Assembly: GCF_013409365.1 (NCBI RefSeq)
Contig: NZ_JACCBA010000001.1
Location: forward strand, 5,766,001-5,830,000
Length of the DNA: 64,000 nt
DNA from: Actinomadura luteofluorescens
GTDB taxonomy: Bacteria; Actinomycetota; Actinomycetes; Streptosporangiales; Streptosporangiaceae
Reading direction: 5' to 3'
A program made the translations under genes and the position numbers. The notes below the pieces were generated by a model that did no database searches, had not been told where the DNA came from, and saw only the letters and a program-made list of their open reading frames with translations. Positions 33,701 through 40,770 of this stretch are shown here, piece after piece. Position 1 is the stretch's first letter; each line of letters opens with the position of its first letter.

Positions 33701-34007
33701 GTACGACGTCCCGACCGCCGGAGGCGAGTTCGAACTGACCCGGTCGATGACGATGCGGCACATCTGGGTCGTGATCCAGGGGATCGCCGTCCTGCTGGTG
33801 GCCGTGCTGGCGCTGCCGGGCGCGCAGTCCGACACGCTGATGCTCGCCGCGGAGAAGGAGCGCCGCCGCCGCGGACGGCGGGGGCGGCGCCGCGCGCCGC
33901 GCGTGCCCCGCGCCCGCGTCCATCGCGAGCTGCCGTCCGCCGCGCCCGCGGAACCGCCGGAGCCACCGGAGGCGGTGGAGGAACCCAGTACCGAGGAGGT
34001 GTCCTGA
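30714..34007 (+). CDS. Large GT2 glycosyltransferase with polytopic membrane domain
   Basis: About 1097 aa from TTG 30714. A GT2 domain occupies ~res 1-330 (VTAVLVAHDGARWLPEALKA, TVDTGSTDRG, WLLHDDCAPD as DxD, FRDDLDFCWRVHAAGYRV). About 12 transmembrane helices follow (~res 390-830), then a soluble extracytoplasmic region and a basic C-terminal tail. Such GT2-plus-membrane proteins beside whiB2 are conserved in actinomycetes and are presumed to act in envelope polysaccharide synthesis; the acceptor is unknown. The frame is open back to GTG 30570 but that stretch contains the whiB2 terminator and codes only Pro/Arg-rich sequence. The stop overlaps the DUF5719 ATG by one base (TGATG). Confidence 0.82.
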   Translation: MAPTLDRHVVTAVLVAHDGARWLPEALKALLTQSRPAQRLVTVDTGSTDRGPAVLAEVVGEDQVLTLPRTTGYGEAIAEALRQDAASAPVPEDESAPAPHADQGQDSRKPRTEWIWLLHDDCAPDRDALDRLLRTADADPNVAVLGPKVRDWDDRRVLRELGVTVDAAGRRHTGLDRREFDQGQHDGVRDVLSVGSAGMLVRRDVWEKLGGFDVEYGIFRDDLDFCWRVHAAGYRVVTASDAVVYHAEASRRGLRGIGMTAEHPARRDRRNALLTLLANQPLGALPRALVRNVWASLAHALVLVATKRPGMAREELRALGDVLRSPGRLRRARAARAEGRTRVRRSVRRFQTRWVVLRRFGEAVSERFAAHERDREDRDDDLTADQPGPIRRFLARPGVMVVLGLTAVAVAAERSLATAAGRLGGGALVPAWGGASDLWAQYLSGWHPVGLGTDAGSPPYVGVLAVLSTAAFGKPWLAVSVLLLGSVPLAGLTAYRASRLLVVEAPRTGRRARASGRRVPLSAVRAWFAAVYALLPAATGAVAGGRIGTCVVLVLLPLIAVHAARFYGFPRSEAAALDARTRRKRAGRATWTVALLLAVAMSFVPLIWPIALLAAGMVRALLDRPGRQGLRGLAIALGVPPLLTLPWTAGLLLHPSRFLTEAGLHRRFAPAAPADLLALDPGGPGTPARWALAGLLAVAVCALPLRSRRGHVLAGWLLAVFGLLVAVLTSAATVTKGADEAPVWPGVALLFAGAGLLLAATAAVQRATETLAGNHLIYKAGGAAVLAAALTAPVLAAALWVAGGAGGPVGRLDPDTVPQFVQGAGGVRTLVLHREPTGRVSYTVLRGARPRLGESEVVVEGRAHDRMDDLVAGLAVGREGDDGPALTRMGVQYLLVPHPATDPLTKVLDASPELTRLSRTGTFAVWRLQATSARLMLLQGSTVTPLSAGRVDARVQIPPGTGPRTLLLAEPADGGWRAALNGHDVKARTVDGWAQGYDVPTAGGEFELTRSMTMRHIWVVIQGIAVLLVAVLALPGAQSDTLMLAAEKERRRRGRRGRRRAPRVPRARVHRELPSAAPAEPPEPPEAVEEPSTEEVS

Positions 34008-35449
34008 TGGACAGGGCCCTGCGCTTCCTCGGCATGCGCTACGCCACCGCCGCCCTCATGCTCGTCGCCGTCGCCGCCCTGTACGGCGCCGCGACGTTCT
34101 CCCGCCCGGGCGAGGCGTCCGAGAAGGGCCGCGAGGCGCCGGTCACGCACGCCGTGGCGGTCTGCCCGGGGCACGAGGGAGGCCGCCTCGCCGTCCAGTC
34201 CCTCGCCGGGAGGAAGGGCGGCGGGCGCGTCGACCTGACGCCGACGAGGGGCGGATCGCCGCTGGGGTCCATGACGTCGCCCGGCCAGGGCTGGGGCAAG
34301 GACACCAAGTCCGGCGAGGACTCCTACACCCTGCGCGCCACCGGCCCCATCGCCGGCGGTCTGGAGGCGGAGCAGACCACCTACTGGGACGGCGGCGACG
34401 ACCGCGGCCTCGCCGGCGCCCGCTGCGAGGTTCCCGGCACCGATCTGTGGTTCATGGGCCCCGGGCCTGTCGCCGCCGACGAACTCGACCTCTACCTGAC
34501 CAATGTCGACGCGCAGCCCGCGTCCGTCGACGTCTCCGCCCTGTCCGGCGAGGGCCCGCTCGACACCACCGAGGGCCGCGGCACGCCCGTCGAGCCCTAC
34601 ACGACCCGCGTCGTGAAGATCGGGGGGTCGCCCGAGGGGCTCGGCGACATCGTGAAGACCGCCGCCGACCTCGCTCTGCGCGTGCGCACCACCAGCGGCC
34701 GCGTCGCGGCGTCCCTGCGCGTCCGGATCGGTGAGAAGAAGGGCGTCGAGTGGCTGCCGCGGTCGCCGGCGCCCGCGGCCACCGCCCTCGTGCCCGGCGT
34801 GCCGGGCGGCTCGGGCGGGCGCCGCCTGCTGGTCGCGGTCCCCGGCGAGGCCGACGCCCGGATCAGGGTCCAGGTGATCACCGCGGACGGCGCGTTCGCC
34901 CCGCAGGGCCAGGACGTCCTGGACGCCCCCGGCAAGACGGTGACGTCCGTCGCTCTCGACGGCGCCCTGTCCGGCAAGGCCGCCGCGGTCCGGCTCGTCG
35001 CCGACCGCCCCATCCTCGCGGGCTTCGCCGCCGACCGGGGCGCCGACGTCGCCTACGGCACCGCCACGCCGCCGCTCGGCGCGTCCGCGCCCGGCGTCGT
35101 CGCCGACAACCGCCTCGACTCGTCGCTGTCCCTGACCGCACCGTCCGGCGCGGCGAGCGTCCAGGTCACGACCATGAACGCGCAGGGCGCCGGCACCCCC
35201 CGGCGGGTCGACGTCCCCGCCGGACGCACCGTCGAGACCGAGCTCGCCGCACCCGGCACCGGCGCGGACGCCTCCTTCGGCGCGGTGATCACTCCGAGGC
35301 CCGGCTCGGCACCCGTCTACGCGTCCCGCGTCCTCGCCACGGGCAAGGGCGACGGCTACCTGTTCACCGTGCTGCCGATCGTCCCGGCCCCCACGACCCT
35401 GCGCCTCCCGGACACCGCCGACTCCCAGACGGCCCTGACACCGAACTGA
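34007..35449 (+). CDS. DUF5719 family secreted/anchored protein
   Basis: 480 aa. One N-terminal transmembrane anchor (~res 12-30, TAALMLVAVAALYGAATF), then an all-beta extracytoplasmic region with VAVCPGHEGG and a Ser/Thr/Ala-rich C-terminus. This matches DUF5719 proteins, which in actinobacteria follow the large membrane GT2 next to whiB2. ATG 34007 overlaps the preceding TGA and has GAGGAGGT upstream, so the pair is co-translated. A role in assembly or export of the polymer made by the partner GT2 is inferred from context only. The gene ends 7 bp before a GC-rich repeat-like intergenic stretch. Confidence 0.8.
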   Translation: MDRALRFLGMRYATAALMLVAVAALYGAATFSRPGEASEKGREAPVTHAVAVCPGHEGGRLAVQSLAGRKGGGRVDLTPTRGGSPLGSMTSPGQGWGKDTKSGEDSYTLRATGPIAGGLEAEQTTYWDGGDDRGLAGARCEVPGTDLWFMGPGPVAADELDLYLTNVDAQPASVDVSALSGEGPLDTTEGRGTPVEPYTTRVVKIGGSPEGLGDIVKTAADLALRVRTTSGRVAASLRVRIGEKKGVEWLPRSPAPAATALVPGVPGGSGGRRLLVAVPGEADARIRVQVITADGAFAPQGQDVLDAPGKTVTSVALDGALSGKAAAVRLVADRPILAGFAADRGADVAYGTATPPLGASAPGVVADNRLDSSLSLTAPSGAASVQVTTMNAQGAGTPRRVDVPAGRTVETELAAPGTGADASFGAVITPRPGSAPVYASRVLATGKGDGYLFTVLPIVPAPTTLRLPDTADSQTALTPN

Positions 35450-35629
35450 TCCCGACGCGAGTGCCTGTCTCGAAGCGGCCTCGGTCAAGCGCGCGAACGC
35501 GTGAGCCGGCCGGTGGAGCGATGCCGGAGGCGAGCGGAGCCGGGCAGATCGCGAAGCGATGCCGCGTTCGCCCAGTACCGGTCACGTAGGGAGCCGCCAG
35601 GCGAGCGAAGTGGGCCGGGACTGTTGAAA
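35450..35629. repeat. GC-rich repeat-like intergenic stretch between convergent genes
   Basis: 180 bp with internal near-repeats (GGAGCGATGCCGGAGGCGAGC, GCGAAGCGATGCC, GAGCCGCCAGGCGAGCGAAG). The last resembles part of the ~185-bp repeat copies (GCGAGCCGCCAGGCGAGC), but the terminal hairpins of that family are missing. It is a possible degenerate relative. No gene is seen. Confidence 0.35.
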
Positions 35630-36058
35630 CTAGTCGTCGGGAGTGTCGTAGCTGGGGTCGACGGATTCGGGGGAGAGGCCGAGCAGGTCGGCGACCTCCT
35701 CGACGAGCAGTTCGCGGATCAGCTGGGAGAGCTCGGCCTCGTCGGCGGCGCGGGCCTCGACGGGGCGGCGGTAGACGACGATGCGCACGGGCCGGCCGCC
35801 GTCACCGGGGAGGGTCTGTCCGAGCGGGATGGGCCCGTCGAACAGGGGCTCGACCTCCGGCACCTGCTCGACCGTGAACTCCACCCGGGCCAGTTCGCGG
35901 CCCCAGCGCGCACCGAGCCGCCGGACCTCGTCGTCAACGAGGTCGGCGAACCGTTCCGCCCGGGTACGTGAGACCGGCGCCTGCGGGGGCGTCAGAGGAC
36001 CACGGAGGCCGCGACCGTGCCGGTCGCGGCGGCGTACGCCTGCCACACGGGATCGCAC
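35630..36058 (-). CDS. Rv3259-like zincin-fold protein without HExxH
   Basis: 142 aa from GTG 36058. It matches the metallopeptidase-like family (PF06262 type) represented by Rv3259: RAERFADLVDDEVRRLG, VRIVVYRRPVEARA and a C-terminal IRELLVEEVADLLGL where peptidase relatives carry HEIGHHFG. Here both histidines are absent (VEEVADLLG), so zinc catalysis is unlikely and a structural or binding role is more probable. The start is supported by TACTCT exactly 6 nt before the GTG (leaderless) and a length equal to the mycobacterial protein; an ATG at 36133 is rejected. It is divergent from the DUF3499 gene, as in mycobacteria. Confidence 0.75.
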   Translation of the reverse strand: MRSRVAGVRRRDRHGRGLRGPLTPPQAPVSRTRAERFADLVDDEVRRLGARWGRELARVEFTVEQVPEVEPLFDGPIPLGQTLPGDGGRPVRIVVYRRPVEARAADEAELSQLIRELLVEEVADLLGLSPESVDPSYDTPDD

Positions 36059-36064
36059 GTCCCA

Positions 36065-36070
36065 AGAGTA
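36065..36070 (-). promoter_or_regulatory. -10 box, leaderless Rv3259-like gene
   Basis: TACTCT on the minus strand, 6-nt spacer to GTG 36058. Confidence 0.6.
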
Positions 36071-36217
36071 CCTCCGCTCGCACGGCGGACCCCACGGAAG
36101 GCCCTGTCCGGAACAGTCCGTGCAGCCGGTCATTACGGAATGTAGTTGTTACCAAGGAAATCGCCCGGTAACGGCGACACGTGCGCCGGGGTGGTGGCGG
36201 AGCCGGGTGGGGGGAGG

Positions 36218-36223
36218 TACGGT
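36218..36223 (+). promoter_or_regulatory. -10 box, DUF3499 gene
   Basis: TACGGT with GTG 36232 beginning 8 nt later. GGGGGAGG just upstream is then promoter DNA rather than an SD. Confidence 0.4.
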
Positions 36224-36231
36224 CAGCCATC

Positions 36232-36612
36232 GTGAGCCCCGTCCGCACTTGCTCCCGCACCGCCTGCAAGGCGCCCGCAGTGTTCACGCTCACGTACGTC
36301 TACCGCGACTCCACCGCGGTCCTGGGGCCGCTCGCAACGTACGCCGAGCCGCACTGCTACGACCTGTGCGCCGAGCATTCCGAACGGCTCACCGCCCCCA
36401 TGGGGTGGGAGCTGGTGCGGCTCCCCGTCGAGGAGGAGTCCGAGCCCAGCGCCGACGACCTGGAGGCCCTCGCCGACGCGGTCCGCGAGGCGGCCAAGCC
36501 CGCCCCCGGGTCCGGCCACGAGCCGGTCGGCCAGGGCACCGAGGTCGGCCGCCGAGGCCACCTGCGCGTGCTCCGCTCCGAACCCGCCGGAACGCAGCCC
36601 GGCCAGGAGTGA
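36232..36612 (+). CDS. DUF3499 family protein
   Basis: 126 aa from GTG 36232. The N-terminal half is conserved in the family: VRTCSRTACKAPAVFTLTYV, DSTAVLGPLATYAEPHCYDLC, then AEHSERLTAPMGWELVRL. Two Cys pairs (C-x4-C near the N-terminus and C-x3-C in HCYDLC) suggest a small zinc ribbon. The C-terminal ~55 residues are charged and variable. It corresponds to Rv3258c between the Rv3259 and manB homologues. Function is unknown; constant linkage with whiB2 and mannose genes hints at an envelope or division role, which is inference only. An upstream GTG at 36181 would add an unconserved Gly-rich head. Confidence 0.85.
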   Translation: MSPVRTCSRTACKAPAVFTLTYVYRDSTAVLGPLATYAEPHCYDLCAEHSERLTAPMGWELVRLPVEEESEPSADDLEALADAVREAAKPAPGSGHEPVGQGTEVGRRGHLRVLRSEPAGTQPGQE

Positions 36613-36727
36613 TCGCGGGGTCCGGCCCCGATCCCTGGTCCGACGCCCCGGCGGGTCGCCCCCGTCCTTCCCGGTAGGCTCGTGAGCCTGCCGTTTTCCG
36701 CGCACGGTTCTTCGGACAGGAGCAGGA

Positions 36728-38083
36728 GTGGGCGACCTCGCCAAGATCTTCAAGGCGTACGACATCCGCGGCGTGGTGCCGGACGAGCTCGACCCCGCGA
36801 CCGCCGAGGCGGCCGGCGCGGCGTTCGTCCGCGTCACCGGGGCCAGCGCGGTCGTCACCGCCCACGACATGCGGGAGTCGTCGGTTCCGCTGGCCGAGGC
36901 CTTCGCGCGCGGCGCCACGTCCCAGGGCGCGGACGTCATCGAGGCCGGGCTCGGCTCCACCGACATGCTCTACTACGCCAGCGGCAGCCTCGACCTGCCC
37001 GGCGCCATGTTCACCGCCAGCCACAACCCGGCCAGGTACAACGGGCTGAAGCTGTGCCGCGCCGGCGCCCGGCCCGTCGGCCGCGACACCGGCCTCGGCG
37101 AGATCCGCGACATGATCGAGAAGGGCGTCCCCGCCTTCGACGGCGAGCCGGGCACGGTCACGCGGCGCGACATCCTCAAGGGCTACGCCGATCACCTCAA
37201 GACGCTGGTCGACCTGTCGTCCATCCGCCCGCTCAAGGTCGTCGTCGACGCGGGCAACGGCATGGGCGGCCACACCGTCCCGCCGGTGTTCGAGGGCCTG
37301 CCGATCGACCTGGTCCCGCTGTACTTCGAGCTGGACGGCACCTTCCCCAACCACGAGGCCAACCCGATCGAGCCGGAGAACCTGCGCGACCTGCAGGCCA
37401 AGGTCCGCGAGACCGGCGCCGACATCGGCCTCGCCTTCGACGGCGACGCCGACCGCTGCTTCGTGGTGGACGAGCGCGGCGAGATCGTCTCCCCGTCCGC
37501 GATCACGGCGCTGGTGGCGACCCGGGAGCTGGCCAAGCACCCGGGCTCCTCCATCGTGCACAACCTGATCACCTCCAGGGCCGTCCCGGAGATCATCGCC
37601 GAGCACGGCGGGACTCCCGTCCGGACGCGGGTCGGGCACTCGTTCATCAAGCAGACGATGGCCGAGACCGGCGCGGTGTTCGGCGGGGAGCACTCCGCGC
37701 ACTTCTACTTCCGCGACTTCTGGTTCGCCGACTCCGGCATGCTGGCGGCGATGCACGTCCTCGCCGCCCTCGGGCAGCAGGACGGGCCGCTGTCGGAGCT
37801 GCTCGGCGAGTACACCCGCTACGCCGCGTCCGGTGAGATCAACAGCGAGGTCGACGACCAGGACGCGGCCGCCGCGAAGGTCAGGGACGCCTTCGCCGGG
37901 CGGTCCGGCGTCGAGGTCGACGAGCTGGACGGGCTGACCGTGCGCGACGGCGCCGCCGGATGGTGGTTCAACCTGCGGCCGTCCAACACCGAACCGCTGC
38001 TGCGCCTGAACGCCGAGGCAGGCGACGAGGACACCATGGCGGCGATCCGCGACGAGGTCCTGGCCCTGGTCAGGGAGAAGTGA
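36728..38083 (+). CDS. manB: Phosphomannomutase/phosphoglucomutase
   Basis: 451 aa, four-domain alpha-D-phosphohexomutase. The catalytic phosphoserine loop is FTASHNP (S98), the Mg2+ loop is DGDADR (res 238-243), the sugar-binding loop is GGEHSAH, and the phosphate loop RPSNTEP is near the C-terminus. It interconverts mannose-6-P and mannose-1-P, feeding the guanylyltransferase at 19042-20109. GTG 36728 is preceded by AGGAG. Synteny with Rv3257c supports the assignment over a purely glucose-specific mutase. It is followed at 43 bp by a Trm112 protein and then an SIS-domain protein, probably one transcript. Confidence 0.93.
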   Translation: MGDLAKIFKAYDIRGVVPDELDPATAEAAGAAFVRVTGASAVVTAHDMRESSVPLAEAFARGATSQGADVIEAGLGSTDMLYYASGSLDLPGAMFTASHNPARYNGLKLCRAGARPVGRDTGLGEIRDMIEKGVPAFDGEPGTVTRRDILKGYADHLKTLVDLSSIRPLKVVVDAGNGMGGHTVPPVFEGLPIDLVPLYFELDGTFPNHEANPIEPENLRDLQAKVRETGADIGLAFDGDADRCFVVDERGEIVSPSAITALVATRELAKHPGSSIVHNLITSRAVPEIIAEHGGTPVRTRVGHSFIKQTMAETGAVFGGEHSAHFYFRDFWFADSGMLAAMHVLAALGQQDGPLSELLGEYTRYAASGEINSEVDDQDAAAAKVRDAFAGRSGVEVDELDGLTVRDGAAGWWFNLRPSNTEPLLRLNAEAGDEDTMAAIRDEVLALVREK

Positions 38084-38126
38084 CCGGGCCGGCGAAAAGT
38101 GACTGCAAGGGAGATGTGACGCTGCC

Positions 38127-38309
38127 ATGACGATGAAGCTGGACTCCTGGCTGCTGGAGATCCTGGCCTGCCCCAACTGCGGCGGCGACCTGCGCGCCGA
38201 CGAGGAGGCCGACGAGCTCGTGTGCACCGGCTCCTGCGGCTACGCCTACCCGGTGCGCGACGACATCCCCGTCCTCCTCGTGGACGAGGCGCGGACCCCC
38301 GCCCCGTGA
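38127..38309 (+). CDS. Trm112 family zinc-ribbon protein
   Basis: 60 aa, complete: [34 protein letters not shown]. Two Cys pairs would bind zinc, and the [11 protein letters not shown] ending is the Trm112 signature. In eukaryotes and archaea Trm112 activates methyltransferases; in bacteria it is generally found beside other genes without a proven partner. It lies between manB and the SIS-domain gene and its TGA overlaps the next GTG (GTGA), so the three are co-translated. Confidence 0.92.
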   Translation: MTMKLDSWLLEILACPNCGGDLRADEEADELVCTGSCGYAYPVRDDIPVLLVDEARTPAP

Positions 38310-39445
38310 GCGTCTCCCTCGACCCCTCGCGGCTGGAGAGCGCGGAGGCGGCCGAGGCGGCCGATCCCGGCGGGATGCTCCGGCAGGTCGCCTCGTCGGC
38401 CGCGCAGGTGCGGGAGGCGCGGCGCGCCGCGGCGGAGGCCGGCGTCGCCGGGCTCGCCGACGACGGCCGCCCCCGCGCGATCGTGGTCGTGGGCACCGGC
38501 TCCTGCGCCGCCCCGGGCGACGTGCTCGCGGCGGTGTGCGGCACGGGCTGCGCCGTCCCGATCTCGACGGTGCGCGGCCACCGGCTGCCCGGCTGGGTGG
38601 GCGCGGCCGACCTGGTCGTCGCGGTCTCGGCCTCGGGAGCCGCCGAGGAGACCCTGGAGGTCGCCGCGGAGGCCGCCCGGCGCGGCTGCCGCCTGCTGGC
38701 CGTCGGCGGGGAGGACTCGCCGCTCTCGGACCTCGCGGGCAGGAGCCGCGGCGTCTTCGTGCCCGTCCGGTCCGCCGGGCGGCCGCGCTCCACCCTGTGG
38801 GGCCTGACGATCCCCCTGCTCCTCGCCGCGCGGACGCTGCGGCTGGCGGACGTCCCCGACGCCGTGCTGGAGTCCGCGGCGGCGCTGCTGGAGGACGTCG
38901 CGCACCGGTGCCGTCCGTCCAGCGAACCGTTCGTCAACCCGGCCAAGCGGCTCGCGCTCGACCTGGCGGGCGACGTGCCTCTGGTGTGGGGCTCCACCGA
39001 CCTGACGGTCGCGGCGGCGTACCGGATGTGCTCCCAGCTCAACGAGAACGCCAAGTACCCGGCGGTCTTCGGGGAGCTCCCGGAGGCCGGCCAGAACCAG
39101 GTCGCGGTGTTCGACGGCCTCTTCGCGCGGGCCGGCTCCCCGGCCGATCCCGACGACTTCTTCCGCGACCGGCTGGACGAGCCGGAGCACGGCCTGCACC
39201 TGGTCAGCCTGCGGGAGGCGGAGGAGCATCCGCGGGCGCGCGCGGGGGCCGAGGCGGCCGCCGCGCTGGCCCGCGACCGGGGCGTGGCGGTCACCGAGAT
39301 GCGGGCGGAGGGCGACCATCCGCTGGAAAGGATCGCGTCGCTGATCGCGTTGGCCGACTATGTCGCGGTTTACTTGGCTATCGCGCTCGGCGTGGACCCC
39401 GCGTCCGAGCCTGCCGTACAAGAGCTCAGAGCGAGGATTGCGTAG
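38306..39445 (+). CDS. SIS-domain protein, bifunctional phosphoglucose/phosphomannose isomerase-like (Rv3256c type)
   Basis: 379 aa. The N-terminal SIS half has [19 protein letters not shown] and [16 protein letters not shown], the Ser/Thr-rich phosphosugar-binding loop. The C-terminal half fits the bact-PGI_C domain ([36 protein letters not shown]). Archaeal homologues isomerise fructose-6-P to glucose-6-P or mannose-6-P. As no manA appears here, this protein is the local candidate for making mannose-6-P for ManB, an inference from neighbourhood. GTG 38306 overlaps the Trm112 stop; the TAG at 39443-39445 abuts the CDF transporter ATG. Confidence 0.85.
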   Translation: MSVSLDPSRLESAEAAEAADPGGMLRQVASSAAQVREARRAAAEAGVAGLADDGRPRAIVVVGTGSCAAPGDVLAAVCGTGCAVPISTVRGHRLPGWVGAADLVVAVSASGAAEETLEVAAEAARRGCRLLAVGGEDSPLSDLAGRSRGVFVPVRSAGRPRSTLWGLTIPLLLAARTLRLADVPDAVLESAAALLEDVAHRCRPSSEPFVNPAKRLALDLAGDVPLVWGSTDLTVAAAYRMCSQLNENAKYPAVFGELPEAGQNQVAVFDGLFARAGSPADPDDFFRDRLDEPEHGLHLVSLREAEEHPRARAGAEAAAALARDRGVAVTEMRAEGDHPLERIASLIALADYVAVYLAIALGVDPASEPAVQELRARIA

Positions 39446-40405
39446 ATGAGTGCTGAGGGTGGAACGAAGGCCATCGTCGCCGCGTTGGCCGCCAACCTCG
39501 GGATCGCGGCGTCGAAGGCCGTCGCGTTCGCGTTCACGGGTTCGTCGTCGATGCTGGCCGAGTCCATCCACTCGGTGGCCGACTCCGGGAACCAGGGGCT
39601 GCTGCTGCTCGGCCGCAAGCGGTCCGAACGCGACCGCACCCCCCAGCACCCGTTCGGGTACGGGCGAGAACGCTACTTCTACGCGTTCGTCGTCGCGGTC
39701 GTCCTGTTCACCGTAGGCGCGGCGTTCTCGCTCTACGAGGGCTACCACAAGATCTCCCACCCGGAGGAGGTCAAGGCCCCGATCTGGGCGTTCGCGGTGC
39801 TGATCATCGCGATCATCCTGGAGACGTTCTCGTTCCGCACGGCGATCAAGGAGTCGAACCAGGTCCGCGGCGAGCAGTCCTGGTGGAAGTTCATCCGCCG
39901 CGCGAAGGCCCCCGAACTGCCGGTGGTGCTGCTGGAGGACCTCGCCGCCCTCGTCGGCCTGATCCTCGCCCTGCTCGGCGTCTCGATGGCGGTGGCCACC
40001 GGCGACGGCATCTGGGACGGCGTCGGCACCGTGGCGATCGGGCTGCTGCTCGGCGCGGTCGCGACGATCCTGGCGATCGAGACCAAGAGCCTGCTGATCG
40101 GCGAGGGCGTCGACCCGCAGACCGAGCGGCGGATCATCGAGGCGCTGGAGTCGGTGGACGAGGTCGACCACCTCATCCACATCAGGACCGAGTACATGGG
40201 CCCCGACGAGCTGCTCATCGCCGCGAAGATCGCCGTCAACCACGACGACACGGCCGCCGACGTGGCGCGCGGGATCGACGCGGCGGAGGCGAGGGTCCGG
40301 GCGCAGATCCCGGAGGCGAAGCTCATCTACCTGGAGCCGGCGCTGGACGAGCCCTCCCGGGCGCATGCCCTGGAGGCGCAGCCGGAGACCCCCGCCTCGT
40401 CCTGA
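39446..40405 (+). CDS. Cation diffusion facilitator (CDF) metal transporter
   Basis: 319 aa with ~6 transmembrane helices. SSMLAESIHSVADSGNQGLL (TM2) carries the His/Asp pair of the metal site, and the second acidic site lies in VVLLEDLAALVGL (E and D in TM5). The C-terminal ferredoxin-like cytoplasmic domain follows (~res 215-300). CDF proteins export divalent metals (Zn, Fe, Mn, Co) by proton antiport. The E-D pairing in the second site differs from the H-D of zinc exporters, so iron or manganese is conceivable. ATG follows the previous stop directly, and a strong hairpin follows at 40418-40442. Confidence 0.88.
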   Translation: MSAEGGTKAIVAALAANLGIAASKAVAFAFTGSSSMLAESIHSVADSGNQGLLLLGRKRSERDRTPQHPFGYGRERYFYAFVVAVVLFTVGAAFSLYEGYHKISHPEEVKAPIWAFAVLIIAIILETFSFRTAIKESNQVRGEQSWWKFIRRAKAPELPVVLLEDLAALVGLILALLGVSMAVATGDGIWDGVGTVAIGLLLGAVATILAIETKSLLIGEGVDPQTERRIIEALESVDEVDHLIHIRTEYMGPDELLIAAKIAVNHDDTAADVARGIDAAEARVRAQIPEAKLIYLEPALDEPSRAHALEAQPETPASS

Positions 40406-40417
40406 CCGGGACGTTCC

Positions 40418-40442
40418 GCGCGGCCCGTTCCACGGGCCGCGC
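40418..40442 (+). terminator. Hairpin after CDF transporter gene
   Basis: GCGCGGCCCG (40418-40427) pairs with CGGGCCGCGC (40433-40442), 5-nt loop, 12 bp past the stop; it probably ends the manB operon. Confidence 0.65.
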
Positions 40443-40770
40443 CGGACATGGGACCCCTCACCGGGCGGCCGCCGCAGGCGCCGGCCGAACCCCAGCCCAG
40501 GCGAGACCGGCGAGTGCCTCCGAGGAGGCGAGCCGCGGCCGTCCGGCGAGGTGCTTTCCCATGCCTCCCCGCCCGGACCCCTGAAACCGGGCGGTTCTGG
40601 TGTGACCGCGGCGGCCCCGCCGAACCCCCTACGTCGGCGATGGCCACCGTCGCGGTCACGATTAAGACACTACGTTCGCGGCACTCGTCCGCACGTCCCC
40701 CTCAAGGAGGGAACGCGGGTGGTACTCCAGGCGGATCCCCGCGATCCGCATACACCCGCCAGGTGAGGCC
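40443..40770. other. Gene-free leader region upstream of sensor kinase, with two inverted repeats
   Basis: No credible gene. Contains hairpin arms CCGCCCGG/CCGGGCGG (40569-40594) and GTGACCGCG (40602-40610) pairing with CGCGGTCAC (40651-40659) over a long loop. CAAGGAGGGAAC at ~40703 looks like an SD but serves no good frame. I could not match a known riboswitch. Confidence 0.4.

Noticed and set aside
40443..40770. Riboswitch in the leader of the sensor kinase
   Set aside because: I looked for cobalamin, Mn, ydaO and ZTP signatures and found none of the conserved cores; only ordinary inverted repeats are visible.
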